Source: Streptomyces sp. CA-210063 (GTDB lineage Bacteria > Actinomycetota > Actinomycetes > Streptomycetales > Streptomycetaceae). From it: a stretch of 64,000 nt of DNA. Location of the stretch: the NCBI RefSeq assembly GCF_024612015.1, contig NZ_CP102512.1, positions 558,001 to 622,000 on the forward strand, read 5' to 3'. Each line of letters starts with the position of its first letter. Positions within the stretch are counted from its first letter, which is position 1. The translations under genes and the position numbers were made by a program. A model generated the notes under the pieces. That model was not told the origin of the DNA, searched no databases, and worked only from the letters and a program-made list of their open reading frames with translations. Positions 7,926-16,779 of the stretch are shown piece after piece.

Positions 7926-8621
7926 TCAGGTGCCCGGCTTGCGGCCGTACACGTAGACGTCGTCGCCCTTCTTCAGCAGCGACCAGTACTTCTTGGCGTC
8001 GGTCCTGGTCATGTTGACGCAGCCGTGGGAGCCGGGCGGGTTCCACATGCTGACGCCGACGGAGTGGAAGGCCTGGCCGCCGTCGAAGAACTGGGCGTAG
8101 GGCATGGGCACGTGGTAGATGGACGAGACGTGGTCGATGTTCCGCCAGTAGATCTTCTTCAGGCCGGTGCGGGTCTCGTAGCCGTCGCGGCCCGTACGGA
8201 CCGGGACCGGCCCGTAGACGAGCTTCTTGCCGTCCTGGATCCAGCTCAGCTGGAGGGTCAGGTTCACGCAGGCGATGCGGCCCTTGTTGGTCGGGCACGT
8301 GCCCGCCTTGTTGGGGTTCTTGCCGACGGCCTTCTGCTTGTTCATCAGGTCCATCACACCCCAGGTGACGGATCCGGCGTAGCCGATGTTCGGTGTGATG
8401 CCGTGCTTGGTCTGGAAGGCCTTGATGGCCTTGCAGTCGGCGGTGGACTGCTTGCCGTCGACCGGTCGGCCGAGGAACCTCTCCACCTGCTTCTGGTACG
8501 GCCCCGTCGACGTCGTGCAACTCGCCGCCTGCGCGGGCGCGGTGCCCAACGCGAGCGTGAGCGGTGTCAGCAGTCCTGTGATGGTGAGTGCGACTGCGCC
8601 TCTTCTGCCTATGTCCCCCAT
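7926..8621 (-). CDS. Secreted L,D-transpeptidase (YkuD) with peptidoglycan-binding domain
   Basis: A 231-residue protein that should make 3-3 cross-links in peptidoglycan outside the membrane. Residues 1-35 are a signal peptide ending in GTAPAQA. A peptidoglycan-binding-like region with Cys pairs spans about residues 40-95 (VERFLGRPVDGK...CKAIKAFQTKHGITPN). The YkuD catalytic domain follows, ending in the active-site motif SHGCVNMTRTDAKKYW with the nucleophilic Cys. The start ATG 8621 has GGGAAGG upstream; longer in-frame starts lack a signal peptide. It is divergent from the AhpD-like gene. Confidence 0.92.
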   Translation of the reverse strand: MGDIGRRGAVALTITGLLTPLTLALGTAPAQAASCTTSTGPYQKQVERFLGRPVDGKQSTADCKAIKAFQTKHGITPNIGYAGSVTWGVMDLMNKQKAVGKNPNKAGTCPTNKGRIACVNLTLQLSWIQDGKKLVYGPVPVRTGRDGYETRTGLKKIYWRNIDHVSSIYHVPMPYAQFFDGGQAFHSVGVSMWNPPGSHGCVNMTRTDAKKYWSLLKKGDDVYVYGRKPGT

Positions 8622-8754
8622 GGCAAGCCTTCCCTTTCGCGCGCTCTGCTGGCTCTGTATGCCTAGACAGGCGATCGGGGGTGACGGTTGTGGGACGGCT
8701 CCTGTCGAGACGAAACAGTTACACGGCCGGAAATTCAGATATAGAGTTCTCCCC

Positions 8755-9240
8755 ATGAGCAACAGCGATTCCATATCTCGCGTGGCCCTGAAGAAAATCA
8801 CGCCCGACGTGTCCGGAGCGATGGGCTCCCTGCACGGTGCCGCCGTTTCCGCGGCGCGGGACGCGAAGGTCGAGCCGGAGATCCTCGAACTGATCAGAAT
8901 TCGCGCCTCGCAGATCAACGGCTGCGCGTTCTGCCTGGACATGCACACCAAGGACGCCCGTGCGCAGGGCGAGACCGAGCAGCGGATCTACGCGCTCAGC
9001 GCCTGGCGCGAGACCCCCTTCTTCACCGCCCGCGAGCGCGCCGCCCTGGCGCTGACCGAGGCTGTGACCTTGGTACATGACGGGCATGTGCCCGACGACG
9101 TCTACGCGACGGCCGCGGAGGTCTTCGACGAGGAGCAGATCGCGGCGCTGATCTGGGCGGCCACCGTGATCAACGCGTACAACCGGATCGCGATCGCGAC
9201 ACGGATGGTGCCGGGCGCCTACCAGCCCGTCCAGAAGTAG
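8755..9240 (+). CDS. Carboxymuconolactone decarboxylase/AhpD-like protein
   Basis: A 161-residue helical protein of the AhpD-like family. The redox motif is visible as SQINGCAFCLDMHTKDA, a C-x-x-C with the downstream His typical of peroxidase-type members, rather than decarboxylases. Such proteins reduce peroxides with electrons from a partner such as lipoamide. The ribosome site before ATG 8755 is weak, so it may be translated from a short leader. The gene is followed by a strong bidirectional terminator. Confidence 0.88.
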   Translation: MSNSDSISRVALKKITPDVSGAMGSLHGAAVSAARDAKVEPEILELIRIRASQINGCAFCLDMHTKDARAQGETEQRIYALSAWRETPFFTARERAALALTEAVTLVHDGHVPDDVYATAAEVFDEEQIAALIWAATVINAYNRIAIATRMVPGAYQPVQK

Positions 9241-9290
9241 TCCCGAAGCCCCCGGGAACCCATTCCCCGACAATTCAGAAATGACTTTTG

Positions 9291-9321
9291 GCGCCGGGCC
9301 GAATTTCCTTCGGCCCGGCGC
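9291..9321. terminator. Bidirectional terminator between convergent genes
   Basis: Perfect 13-bp stem: GCGCCGGGCCGAA at 9291-9303 pairs with TTCGGCCCGGCGC at 9309-9321, loop TTTCC. It separates the AhpD-like gene from the end of the PABA operon. Confidence 0.85.
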
Positions 9322-9349
9322 TTCTGCATGCCCGTATATCGCTGTGGAT

Positions 9350-10144
9350 TCAGTGGTCCGGCAGCGGCTCCATCAGGCTGTCCAGCCATTTCCGCCATTC
9401 CGGGGCGTGCACGGCCCGGCCCGGGGTCATCGGCCGGCCGGTCCACGCGGCGACCGGGCGGATGCCGTGGAGGGCGTTGACGAGCCACACCTCGCGGCCG
9501 TCCAGCTCGGCCAGGGAGCGCTCGCGGTGGGCGACCCGGACGCCGGTGCGGGCGGCCCGCTCCTGGACGAGGGCCATGGTCACGCCGGCGAGGAGGGGCA
9601 GGCGGGGCGGCGGCAGACAGAGGGTGTCGTCCTCCCACCAGAACAGGCTGGAGTTGGCGGCCTCCAGCACCAGGCCGGAGGGCGCGATCAACACGGCCTC
9701 GTCGGCGTCCGCGCCGGACGCCCGTCTGCGTACGCGGGCCAGGGCGTCCAGATCAGGTCCCTTGCGGCGGGGCACGGTACGCGGGTCGGGCTGGCCGGCC
9801 GCCCACACCCGTACCTCGGCCGTGATGGGCGGCGCGTGCCGGAGCAGAAGCCTCAACTCCAGCGAGCCGGCGGCGAGTTCCACCCGGGGGAACCACTCGC
9901 CCGTGCGCGGCAGCGCGCGGGTCATGTCCTGCCAGAAGTCGACGACCTGGCCCAGGGGCGGTGCGCCGCACTCGCCGCAGGACCGCAGGAACCGTTCGCG
10001 GTGCCGGTCGAAGCCGCGCACCCGTCCGTCGCGCAGCAGCCACGAGTCCGCGACGAGGAGGCGTCCGCCCTGGGCCTGGCCGGGGACGAGGCCGTGTTCG
10101 CGTGACCAGGTCAACAGACCTTCCGCGATGGCGGGTTGTGTCAC
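9350..10144 (-). CDS. pabC: Aminotransferase class IV, probable 4-amino-4-deoxychorismate lyase
   Basis: A 264-residue fold-type IV PLP enzyme. The segment RTVPRRKGPDLDAL carries the likely PLP Lys in the RxKG context common to actinomycete aminodeoxychorismate lyases, and VLEAANSSLFWW plus LPLLAGVTMALV are the typical cofactor-binding strands. In this family the enzyme splits aminodeoxychorismate into p-aminobenzoate (PABA) and pyruvate. It is the last gene of an operon whose first large gene encodes aminodeoxychorismate synthase, which supports the lyase call over branched-chain or D-amino-acid aminotransferase. GTG 10144 has AGGAG six bases upstream and lies 43 bases after the monooxygenase stop. 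Confidence 0.8.
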   Translation of the reverse strand: MTQPAIAEGLLTWSREHGLVPGQAQGGRLLVADSWLLRDGRVRGFDRHRERFLRSCGECGAPPLGQVVDFWQDMTRALPRTGEWFPRVELAAGSLELRLLLRHAPPITAEVRVWAAGQPDPRTVPRRKGPDLDALARVRRRASGADADEAVLIAPSGLVLEAANSSLFWWEDDTLCLPPPRLPLLAGVTMALVQERAARTGVRVAHRERSLAELDGREVWLVNALHGIRPVAAWTGRPMTPGRAVHAPEWRKWLDSLMEPLPDH

Positions 10145-10187
10145 TCAGTGCTCCTGTGGGTCTTTCGGTTCCATACCTGCGTCCGGT

Positions 10188-11375
10188 TCAGTACTTGCGG
10201 CCCGCGACGGCCGGGGAGCCGTGCCGGGGTCCGTAGGGCGCGTGCTCCAGCCAGGCGCCGCACCGGGGCACGACGGGCGCGAGGACGGCCGCCGCCCGCT
10301 GTTTGACGCGGACGATACGGCGCCGGGGCCGCAGATGGTCCAGTGCCGTGCCGGCGGCGGCGCTGTTGAACAGGCCCGCCGAGCGCCGGACCTCGGCGAA
10401 GGAGGCGACCGCCGCGGGCGTGCCGTCGGCGATCGCCCGGGCCGCCGCGGCCGCGTCCGCGATGCCGCTGTTCATGCCGCGCGCCCCGAACGGCGGGAAG
10501 AGGTGGGCCGCCTCGCCGGCCAGCAGCACCCGGTGGTGCGGGTCGGTGAAGACGGCGGCGACCTTGCGCAGGAAGCGGTAGGTGGACACCCACAGGATGC
10601 GCTCGCCGTACCCGTCGCCGACGACCTCCGGCAGCCAGCGCCGTACGGCCTCCTTCGTGCCGTACTCCTGCGTCGCGTCGTCGTCGCGGCACTGGAGGTC
10701 GAGCTGGAAGCCGCCGGTGAACGGCACCCGCATGACGCTGCGGCCGCCGAGCGCCGGGTGCTCGTAGTGGAAGACCCGCTCCAGGGGCAGTTCGGCGCCG
10801 GGGATGTCGGCGATGTCCGCGACGACGTGGAAGCCCTCGCCGTGGGTGCCCTCCAGCGGGATGCCCAGTTCGCGTCGTACGGCCGAGCGGGCGCCGTCGG
10901 CGGCGACGGCGTGGGTGCCCGTCCAGGTGCGGCCGTCCTCGCCGGTGAGGGTCACTGCGTCCGGGTCGGTCCGTACGCCGGTGATCCGGGCGCCCCACAC
11001 GAACTCCACGCCGGCGTCCTGGCAGGCGGTGAGCAGGAAGCGCTCGGTGTCGACCTGGCGGAGGCTGGTGAAGGGCGGGGTACCGGTGGGCGGCGGGAAC
11101 GTCCGGGCGTACACCTCGCGGCCGCGGTAGAGGGTGCGTTTGGTGTGCCAGGTCTGGCCGTACGCGGCGATGTTGACCGCGAGTCCCGGGTGCATCCCTT
11201 CGAGGAGTTCCAGGGTCTCGCGGTGCACGAACAGGGCGCGGCTGCCGGGGCGTTCGCGGCCCTCGGGGTCGGCTTCGAGAAGAGTGACGGGGAGGTCGTG
11301 GGCGCGCAGGGCGAGGGCCGCGGAGAGGCCCACGGGGCCGGCGCCCACGACGAGCACGGGGTCGGGGGTCGTCAT
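10188..11375 (-). CDS. Class A FAD-dependent aromatic monooxygenase
   Basis: A 395-residue flavoprotein of the p-hydroxybenzoate hydroxylase fold. It shows the N-terminal FAD motif VLVVGAGPVGLSAALAL, the mid-chain AVAADGARSAVRREL (DG motif, FAD and NAD(P)H contact) and the C-terminal GEAAHLFPPFGARGMN motif that binds the FAD ribityl chain. Such enzymes hydroxylate activated rings or carry out oxidative decarboxylation. Its place in a PABA operon makes p-aminobenzoate or a CoA derivative a plausible substrate, possibly giving an aminohydroxybenzoate or aminophenol; this is inference. ATG 11375 overlaps the ligase stop by 4 bp (ATGA). Confidence 0.87.
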   Translation of the reverse strand: MTTPDPVLVVGAGPVGLSAALALRAHDLPVTLLEADPEGRERPGSRALFVHRETLELLEGMHPGLAVNIAAYGQTWHTKRTLYRGREVYARTFPPPTGTPPFTSLRQVDTERFLLTACQDAGVEFVWGARITGVRTDPDAVTLTGEDGRTWTGTHAVAADGARSAVRRELGIPLEGTHGEGFHVVADIADIPGAELPLERVFHYEHPALGGRSVMRVPFTGGFQLDLQCRDDDATQEYGTKEAVRRWLPEVVGDGYGERILWVSTYRFLRKVAAVFTDPHHRVLLAGEAAHLFPPFGARGMNSGIADAAAAARAIADGTPAAVASFAEVRRSAGLFNSAAAGTALDHLRPRRRIVRVKQRAAAVLAPVVPRCGAWLEHAPYGPRHGSPAVAGRKY

Positions 11376-12955
11376 GCGCGGGTGCTTTCGGTGAGCATGC
11401 GGGTGATCTCGACGCGCTTGACCTTCCAGGTGGAGGTCATCGGCAGTTCCTCGAACCGCCACTGCCGGGGCTCCGCCATGGTCGGCAGATCGGCCGTGGC
11501 CTCCCGCCAGCGCCCGAGGTCCAGGGGGCGTTCGCCGCGTACGCACACCACGGGTACGGGTTCACGGTCGACGCCGGGGACGATGACGACCTCGCGCAGC
11601 TCCTCCAGGCGGGACATCAGGGTGTCCTCGACCTCCAGGTTGCTGTGCACGGAGTCGATCTGGTCGATCTCGCGGTCGATGAGGTAGAGGGCGCCCCAGC
11701 GGCTCTGGTAGCCCATGTCGCCCATCTGCCACCAGCCGCTGTCGAGTTGGCGCAGATAGCGCTCGCGCGCGCCGAGGTAGGTGAGGATGCGGCCCCGGGT
11801 GCGGGCCTCGATACGGCCGGGGGTGCCGGGGACGACCCGCCGTCCGGCGTCGTCGGCGACGCGGACGCGGGTGAAGCCGGGGATGCCGATGCCGACCCGG
11901 CGGCCGTCGGCGCGGGCGGCGCTGCGGCGGGTGAACCACTGGAAGGCGACCGGGCCCGTCTCGCTCTGTCCGTACAGCTGGATGAGCCACGGGGAGCGCC
12001 GCTTGGACGCGTCCAACAGCCGCTGCACGGTGCGCGGGTGGATGGCGTCGAAGGTGGAGCCGTACGAGCGGACGCGGGACAGCGGTGCGCCGGGTGCGTC
12101 GGCCAACTCCTCCCACAGGACGAAGGTGTTGGGGTGGGTCTCGACGATGCCGGGGCGGTGGCGGGCCAGGAGCGGGCCCACGTTCGCCGGTTCCGGGTCG
12201 GTGATGAGGAGCAGCGGGCTGCCGAAGTGCAGCAGGACGCCGAGCAGATGGTAGAAGCGCGAGTGCACGAACGACATGTGCAGGGCGGCGGTCTCGCCGC
12301 GCGTGGGCCAGCCCATGGCCTTCTGCGGGACGAGCCGGTTCCACATGGTGTTCGGGCAGTGCACGGCCAGCTTGGGGAGGCCGGTGGTGCCCGAGCTGTG
12401 GGTGATGAGGGAGGGGTCGCGGGGGTGGAGGCGTACGGCGGCCGGCGTCGCGGCGCCCGCGTACTTCTCCAGCGGCTCGGCGCCGGGGGCGTCGTCGACG
12501 GAGAGCGTGCGCCGTACGAGACCGGAGAGTCCGACGTCCTGGAGGGGGCCTTCGAGCTTGGCCCGGTCGGTGATCAGCCAGGGCTTGTGGAGGCGTTCGA
12601 GGAGCTGCCCGACCACCGGGCCCGCGAGGCCGGGCGAGAGGAGGACCGGGACGGCGCCGATACGGGAGACCGCGCAGGTCAGGAGCACGATGTCGACGTT
12701 GTCGGTCTTGTGGACGACCACCTCCTCGGAGGGGCGGACGCCCGCTTCCCAGAGGCGGCCGGAGAGTTCGTCGACCACCTCGGCGAGGGTCGTGTAGGCG
12801 AGGTCGGTCCCGAGGCCGGGGTTGACGTCGAGGGGCCGGTCCAGGGTGACGAAGACATGCCCGTGGCGGTCGGCGGCCTCTCTGAGCATCGAGCCGAGGT
12901 AGAAGCCACGACCGGTGAGGGCGGACTGCCGGTCGGCCTGAAGCTGGTCACGCAT
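11372..12955 (-). CDS. ANL-superfamily adenylate-forming ligase (first of two)
   Basis: A 527-residue acyl-AMP-forming enzyme. Core motifs are SLITHSSGTTGLPKLAV (phosphate loop), LYGQSETGP (A5), WWQMGDMGYQ (A7), LIDREIDQIDS (hinge) and STWKVKRVEI with the likely catalytic Lys (A10). It resembles stand-alone acyl-CoA synthetases of biosynthetic clusters. No carrier protein is encoded nearby, so it may form a CoA ester or an amide directly. ATG 12955 has AAAGG nine bases upstream; an in-frame ATG at 13012, three bases after the previous stop, would add 19 Pro-rich residues. The substrate is unknown; a PABA derivative or a partner acid is likely. Confidence 0.85.
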   Translation of the reverse strand: MRDQLQADRQSALTGRGFYLGSMLREAADRHGHVFVTLDRPLDVNPGLGTDLAYTTLAEVVDELSGRLWEAGVRPSEEVVVHKTDNVDIVLLTCAVSRIGAVPVLLSPGLAGPVVGQLLERLHKPWLITDRAKLEGPLQDVGLSGLVRRTLSVDDAPGAEPLEKYAGAATPAAVRLHPRDPSLITHSSGTTGLPKLAVHCPNTMWNRLVPQKAMGWPTRGETAALHMSFVHSRFYHLLGVLLHFGSPLLLITDPEPANVGPLLARHRPGIVETHPNTFVLWEELADAPGAPLSRVRSYGSTFDAIHPRTVQRLLDASKRRSPWLIQLYGQSETGPVAFQWFTRRSAARADGRRVGIGIPGFTRVRVADDAGRRVVPGTPGRIEARTRGRILTYLGARERYLRQLDSGWWQMGDMGYQSRWGALYLIDREIDQIDSVHSNLEVEDTLMSRLEELREVVIVPGVDREPVPVVCVRGERPLDLGRWREATADLPTMAEPRQWRFEELPMTSTWKVKRVEITRMLTESTRA

Positions 12956-13015
12956 GGGACCGGACCTTTCTGCGGGGGTGTGCGGGGCGGGCCCGGGGCG
13001 GGTGACGGCCATGGC

Positions 13016-14632
13016 TCACCACGCCCCTTGGCGGACGAGGTGCCGGCGGAGCTTGCCGGTCGCGGTGCGGGGCAGCGTGGGTACGAAGCTGACGCTGCGG
13101 GGGACCTTGAAGGCGGCGAGGTTGTCGCGGGCCATGCAGATCAGTTCGGCCTCCAGTCCCACCGCGATGGGCGGGACGGGGACGACGAAGGCCCGTAGCT
13201 TGCTGGCGCCGCGCTCGTCGGTGACGGCGGCGACGGCGACGTCCCGGACCCCGCGGTGGGTGCGCAGCAGGGCCTCCACCTCCAGCGGGGAGACGGTGAT
13301 GCCGCCGACCATCTCCATGTCGTCGGCGCGGCCCAGATGCCGGTAGGTGCCGTCCGGTTCACGGCAGGCCCGGTCCCGGGTGTTGAGCCAGCCGCCGACG
13401 AGGGCGCGCTCGGTCTCCTCGGGCCGGTTGAGGTAGCCGGGGGTCACCGTCGGGCCGCGCACCCAGAGTTCGCCCGTCGCGCCCTCCGGCACCGCGTTGC
13501 CGGCGCGGTCACGGAGTTCGACCTCGAAGCCGGGGACGGGGCGGCCGACCGTGCCGGGGTGGTTGTGGTCGAAGCTGTTGGCGCAGAAGGCGTGGCCGGC
13601 CTCGGTGGAGCCGATCTGCTCCAGGACGGGTGCGCCGAGCAGTTCGGTGACCTGCTTGCCGAGTCCGGCGGGCATGCCCTCGCCGGCCGACACCGCCGCG
13701 CGTACCGAGGCGAAGCAGTCCTCGTGGCCGTTCGCCCGGTCGGCGACCAGGGCGGCGTACGCCGAGGGCACCGAGTAGAGGAGGGTCACGCGGTGCCGGG
13801 CGACGAGTTCGTCCACGGCGGCGGGGGTGGGGCGGCGGTCGGCGAGGACGGCGGAGGAGCCGGAGAAGAGGGGGAAGACCAGGGCGTTGCCGAAGCCGTA
13901 GGCGAAGTACAGCCGGGAGACGGACAGGGTGACGTCGTCCGGGGTGATGCGGAGCAGTCGTCTGCCGATGAGGTCGTGGTACGTCTTGGGGTCGCCGTGG
14001 ACGTGTACGACGCCCTTCGGGTGGCCTGTGGTGCCGGAGGTGTACTGGATGTAGAGGGGGCTGTGGGCGTCTACTGGGTGGGCGTGCGTGGTGGGTGTGG
14101 CTGTGGCGCACAGAGCGGTCAGCTGGTCGGCACCGAGGCGCGGCGCCGGCTTGGCCGGTTTCACGGTGCGGGTCGTAGGGGGCTGGTCGCGCAGTTCCCC
14201 GCGCCCCTGACGGGGCACGGTGGCGCGGGCCGGGACGTGATTGTCGAGCCCCGGTCCCGTCACCCAGAGGACCGCCTTCGTGTCCTCCGCCATGTACTGG
14301 AGTTCGGGTGGGGTGAGTTCGGGGTTCACCAGGACCGCCACCGCGCCGAGGCGGGCGAGGGCGAGGAACGTGGTGACCCAGGTGACGGAGTCCGGCAGGG
14401 CCAGCAGGACTCGGTCGCCGGGGCGGACTCCGTGGTCGGCCAGGACGGTGGCGGCTCGGGCCGCGAGGTCGTGGATCTCGCCGTGGGAGTAGGCCCGGTG
14501 GCCCTGGTGGAAGGCCGGGCGGTCGGACCAGCCGCGTCGCTCGGCGAGGGCGGTGAGATGGGCCGCGAGGTTGCCGGGGGCGCCGGCGTCGGCCTGGAGC
14601 CGGGTGGGCTGGGACATCGTGGTGATCGTCAT
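13016..14632 (-). CDS. Benzoate-CoA-ligase-like adenylate-forming enzyme with an in-frame repeat insertion
   Basis: A 538-residue ANL enzyme closest in appearance to (amino/hydroxy)benzoate-CoA ligases: GVRPGDRVLLALPDSVTW, IQYTSGTTGHPKGVVH, GSTEAGHAF, GRADDMEMVGGITVSP and PRTATGKLRRHLV with the catalytic Lys. It should activate a benzoate, most likely PABA, to its CoA ester. Residues about 138-154 (RQGRGELRDQPP region) are translated from a copy of the interspersed intergenic repeat at 14171-14220, inserted before the phosphate loop in a position that tolerates a linker. ATG 14632 overlaps the PabAB stop by 4 bp; ATG 14617 is an alternative. Confidence 0.87.
   Translation of the reverse strand: MTITTMSQPTRLQADAGAPGNLAAHLTALAERRGWSDRPAFHQGHRAYSHGEIHDLAARAATVLADHGVRPGDRVLLALPDSVTWVTTFLALARLGAVAVLVNPELTPPELQYMAEDTKAVLWVTGPGLDNHVPARATVPRQGRGELRDQPPTTRTVKPAKPAPRLGADQLTALCATATPTTHAHPVDAHSPLYIQYTSGTTGHPKGVVHVHGDPKTYHDLIGRRLLRITPDDVTLSVSRLYFAYGFGNALVFPLFSGSSAVLADRRPTPAAVDELVARHRVTLLYSVPSAYAALVADRANGHEDCFASVRAAVSAGEGMPAGLGKQVTELLGAPVLEQIGSTEAGHAFCANSFDHNHPGTVGRPVPGFEVELRDRAGNAVPEGATGELWVRGPTVTPGYLNRPEETERALVGGWLNTRDRACREPDGTYRHLGRADDMEMVGGITVSPLEVEALLRTHRGVRDVAVAAVTDERGASKLRAFVVPVPPIAVGLEAELICMARDNLAAFKVPRSVSFVPTLPRTATGKLRRHLVRQGAW
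14171..14220. repeat. Interspersed repeat copy 2, located inside a coding sequence
   Basis: Contains CTGGTCGCGCAGTTCCCC followed by GCGCCCCT and GACGGGGC, the same core as the copies at 20081, 37730, 51601 and 60131. Unlike those, it lies within the benzoate-CoA-ligase-like gene and is read through in frame. Confidence 0.75.
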
Positions 14633-16749
14633 CGCGTCGGCTCCTCGGTGACAGCCGGGGCGGAGGCGTGCTCCCGGTGGGCCCGCATCAGGGCCGCGGT
14701 CTTCAGCAGCATCTCGTCGTACTCGGCGGCCGGATCGGAGTCGAGGACGATCGCGCCGCCCGCGCCCAGGTGCATACGGCCGCCCTGGAACACGGCGGTA
14801 CGGATGACGATGTTGAGGTCCGCGCCGCCGCCGCACCCGAGGTAGCCGAGCGCCCCGGAGTACACGCCGCGCGCCTCGCTCTCCAGCGAGTCGATGATCT
14901 CCATCGTGCGGAGCTTGGGCGCCCCGGTCATCGATCCGCCCGGGAAGCAGGCCCGGACGCAGTCGACGGCGTCGGTGCCCTCGCGCAGCCTGCCCTCGAC
15001 GGTGGAGACCAGCTGGTGCACGGTGGCGTACGTCTCGGTGGCCATCAGACGTGTGACCTTCACGGAGCCGGTCCGGGAGACCCGGCCCAGGTCGTTGCGG
15101 AGCAGGTCGACGATCATCAGGTTCTCGGCGCGCGTCTTGGCGTCCGCGGCCAGCTCGTCGCGCAGCCGGTCGTCCTCCTCCTGGGTGCCGCCCCGGGGCG
15201 CGGTGCCCTTGATGGGCTTGGCCTCGACGACGCCGTCCGGGGTGATCCGCAGGAAGCGCTCGGGGGACGAGCCCGCGATGTCGAGGTCACCGAACCTGAG
15301 GAAGGCGGCGTACGGGGCCGGGTTGGTCCGGCGCAGCACCCGGTAGAAGTCGTACGGGTCGTACGGCGCGGGTAACCGGACGGCGTTGGTCAGACAGACC
15401 TCGTAGCTCGTGCCCGCGTTCAGTTCCGCCTTGCAGGCCTCGATGTCGGCGAGGTAGGTGGCGCGGTCGCGGACGAGCCAGGGCTCGGCGGCGCGCGGGT
15501 AGGGCGGCGTGCCGGGCCTGAGGGGGACCGTGGCGTCCGAGGAGACGAAGGTCAGCTGGGCCAGCGCGGTGTCGAGCCAGTCGCCGGCCTCGCGCGAGGC
15601 GGCCGGGGTGTTTTCGGACAGGCAGACCGCGTAGGTGAAGCCCTCCTCGTGGTCCACGGCGATCAGCCGGTCCGCGAACAGCCAGCAGGCGTCCGGGGTT
15701 TCGGCGGTGTGCCGGTTCGTGGAGCCGCTGTCGGCCTTGAGTTCGTAGCCGAAGTAACCGACGTAGCCGCCGGTGAAGTCGAACGGCAGGCCCGTCGCGT
15801 CGACCTTGCGGCTCGCCAGCTGCCGCTTCAGATAGTCGAAGACGCTCGCCTGGACCCGGCGGGTGGGCCGTCCCTCCCGCTCGATCTCGCACAGGCCGCT
15901 GTCGATGTCGTAGCGGACGAACTCGGAGAGGGGACCGCTGCCGTCGCCGAAGAACGAGAACCGCGACAGTCCGGGCTCGACGCGGGAGCTGTCCAGCCAG
16001 AACGCGTGCGGCGCGTCGGCGTACATGCGGGTGAAGGCGGCCTCGGCGTCGACGGCGCCGGCGATACGGCGGGTGTGCAGCCGGTAGGCGGGGCCGGGGG
16101 CCCGGCGGGGGCGCGGGATCGCGCCGGCGAGGGGGATGACCGCGGTGTTCTCGGTACGCGGGCCGCCGGCCCGTTCCGCCGTGAGGTCGCGGAAGTTGAC
16201 CAGCAGCTGGTGCCCGTGGTCGGTGAGGACGGACTCGGGGTGGAACTGGACGCCCCACAGCGGCCGTTCCCGGTGGCGCAGGCCCATGAGGACGCCGTCC
16301 TCGGACCAGGCGGTCGCCTCCAGGGTCGGCGGCAGCGGCTCCCGCACGGACAGCGAGTGGTAGCGGACGACGCTGAAGTTCTGCGGCAGGCCGCGGAACA
16401 GGTCGCGGCCGTCGTGCCGGACCGTCGACAGGTGCCCGTGGCGCGGCCACGGGGCCGGTTCGACAGCGGCCCGCTCCCCCACCGCGATGCCCTGATGCCC
16501 CAGGCAGACGCCCAGCACGGGGATCGTGGCCTCGGCGATCACCCGGGCGGCGATGCCGAAGTCACGGGGCTCGGAGGGGTGTCCGGGTCCCGGCGACACC
16601 ACCACGTTGTCGAATTCCCGCAGCTCCGGAATGGCGTCCTCCGGGGCGTCGTTGAGCACCACCACCGGCTCCTCGCCGTTGACCTCGGCGATCAGCTGGA
16701 ACAGGTTGTACGTGTACGAATCATAATTGTCGATGAGCAAGGTCTTCAC
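14629..16749 (-). CDS. pabAB: Fused aminodeoxychorismate synthase (PabA-PabB)
   Basis: A 706-residue fusion that converts chorismate and glutamine to 4-amino-4-deoxychorismate, the first step to PABA. The N-terminal class I glutamine amidotransferase has the nucleophile Cys82 in GVCLGHQG and a His in FHPESV. The C-terminal chorismate-binding half carries PIKGT with Lys514, the PabB-type Lys; anthranilate synthases have PIAGT. GTG 16749 has GAGGGGGG upstream. Codon 459 is TTA (15373-15375), so synthesis should need the bldA tRNA. Fused PabAB enzymes with a second copy for folate elsewhere are typical of antibiotic clusters, so this one is probably dedicated to secondary metabolism. Confidence 0.93.
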   Translation of the reverse strand: MKTLLIDNYDSYTYNLFQLIAEVNGEEPVVVLNDAPEDAIPELREFDNVVVSPGPGHPSEPRDFGIAARVIAEATIPVLGVCLGHQGIAVGERAAVEPAPWPRHGHLSTVRHDGRDLFRGLPQNFSVVRYHSLSVREPLPPTLEATAWSEDGVLMGLRHRERPLWGVQFHPESVLTDHGHQLLVNFRDLTAERAGGPRTENTAVIPLAGAIPRPRRAPGPAYRLHTRRIAGAVDAEAAFTRMYADAPHAFWLDSSRVEPGLSRFSFFGDGSGPLSEFVRYDIDSGLCEIEREGRPTRRVQASVFDYLKRQLASRKVDATGLPFDFTGGYVGYFGYELKADSGSTNRHTAETPDACWLFADRLIAVDHEEGFTYAVCLSENTPAASREAGDWLDTALAQLTFVSSDATVPLRPGTPPYPRAAEPWLVRDRATYLADIEACKAELNAGTSYEVCLTNAVRLPAPYDPYDFYRVLRRTNPAPYAAFLRFGDLDIAGSSPERFLRITPDGVVEAKPIKGTAPRGGTQEEDDRLRDELAADAKTRAENLMIVDLLRNDLGRVSRTGSVKVTRLMATETYATVHQLVSTVEGRLREGTDAVDCVRACFPGGSMTGAPKLRTMEIIDSLESEARGVYSGALGYLGCGGGADLNIVIRTAVFQGGRMHLGAGGAIVLDSDPAAEYDEMLLKTAALMRAHREHASAPAVTEEPTR

Positions 16750-16779
16750 CCGCCCACCCCCCTCTGATCGTTCTCGGAC

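Noticed and set aside
9288..11687. An 800-codon open frame on the plus strand
   Set aside because: It lies antisense to PabC, the flavin monooxygenase and part of the ligase, all of which have clear motifs. Its protein is Arg/Ser/Gly-rich without domains, as expected for a shadow frame in GC-rich DNA.
14629..16749. Anthranilate synthase (TrpE-TrpG fusion)
   Set aside because: The motif is PIKGT, not PIAGT, and a PabC-like lyase is in the same operon.
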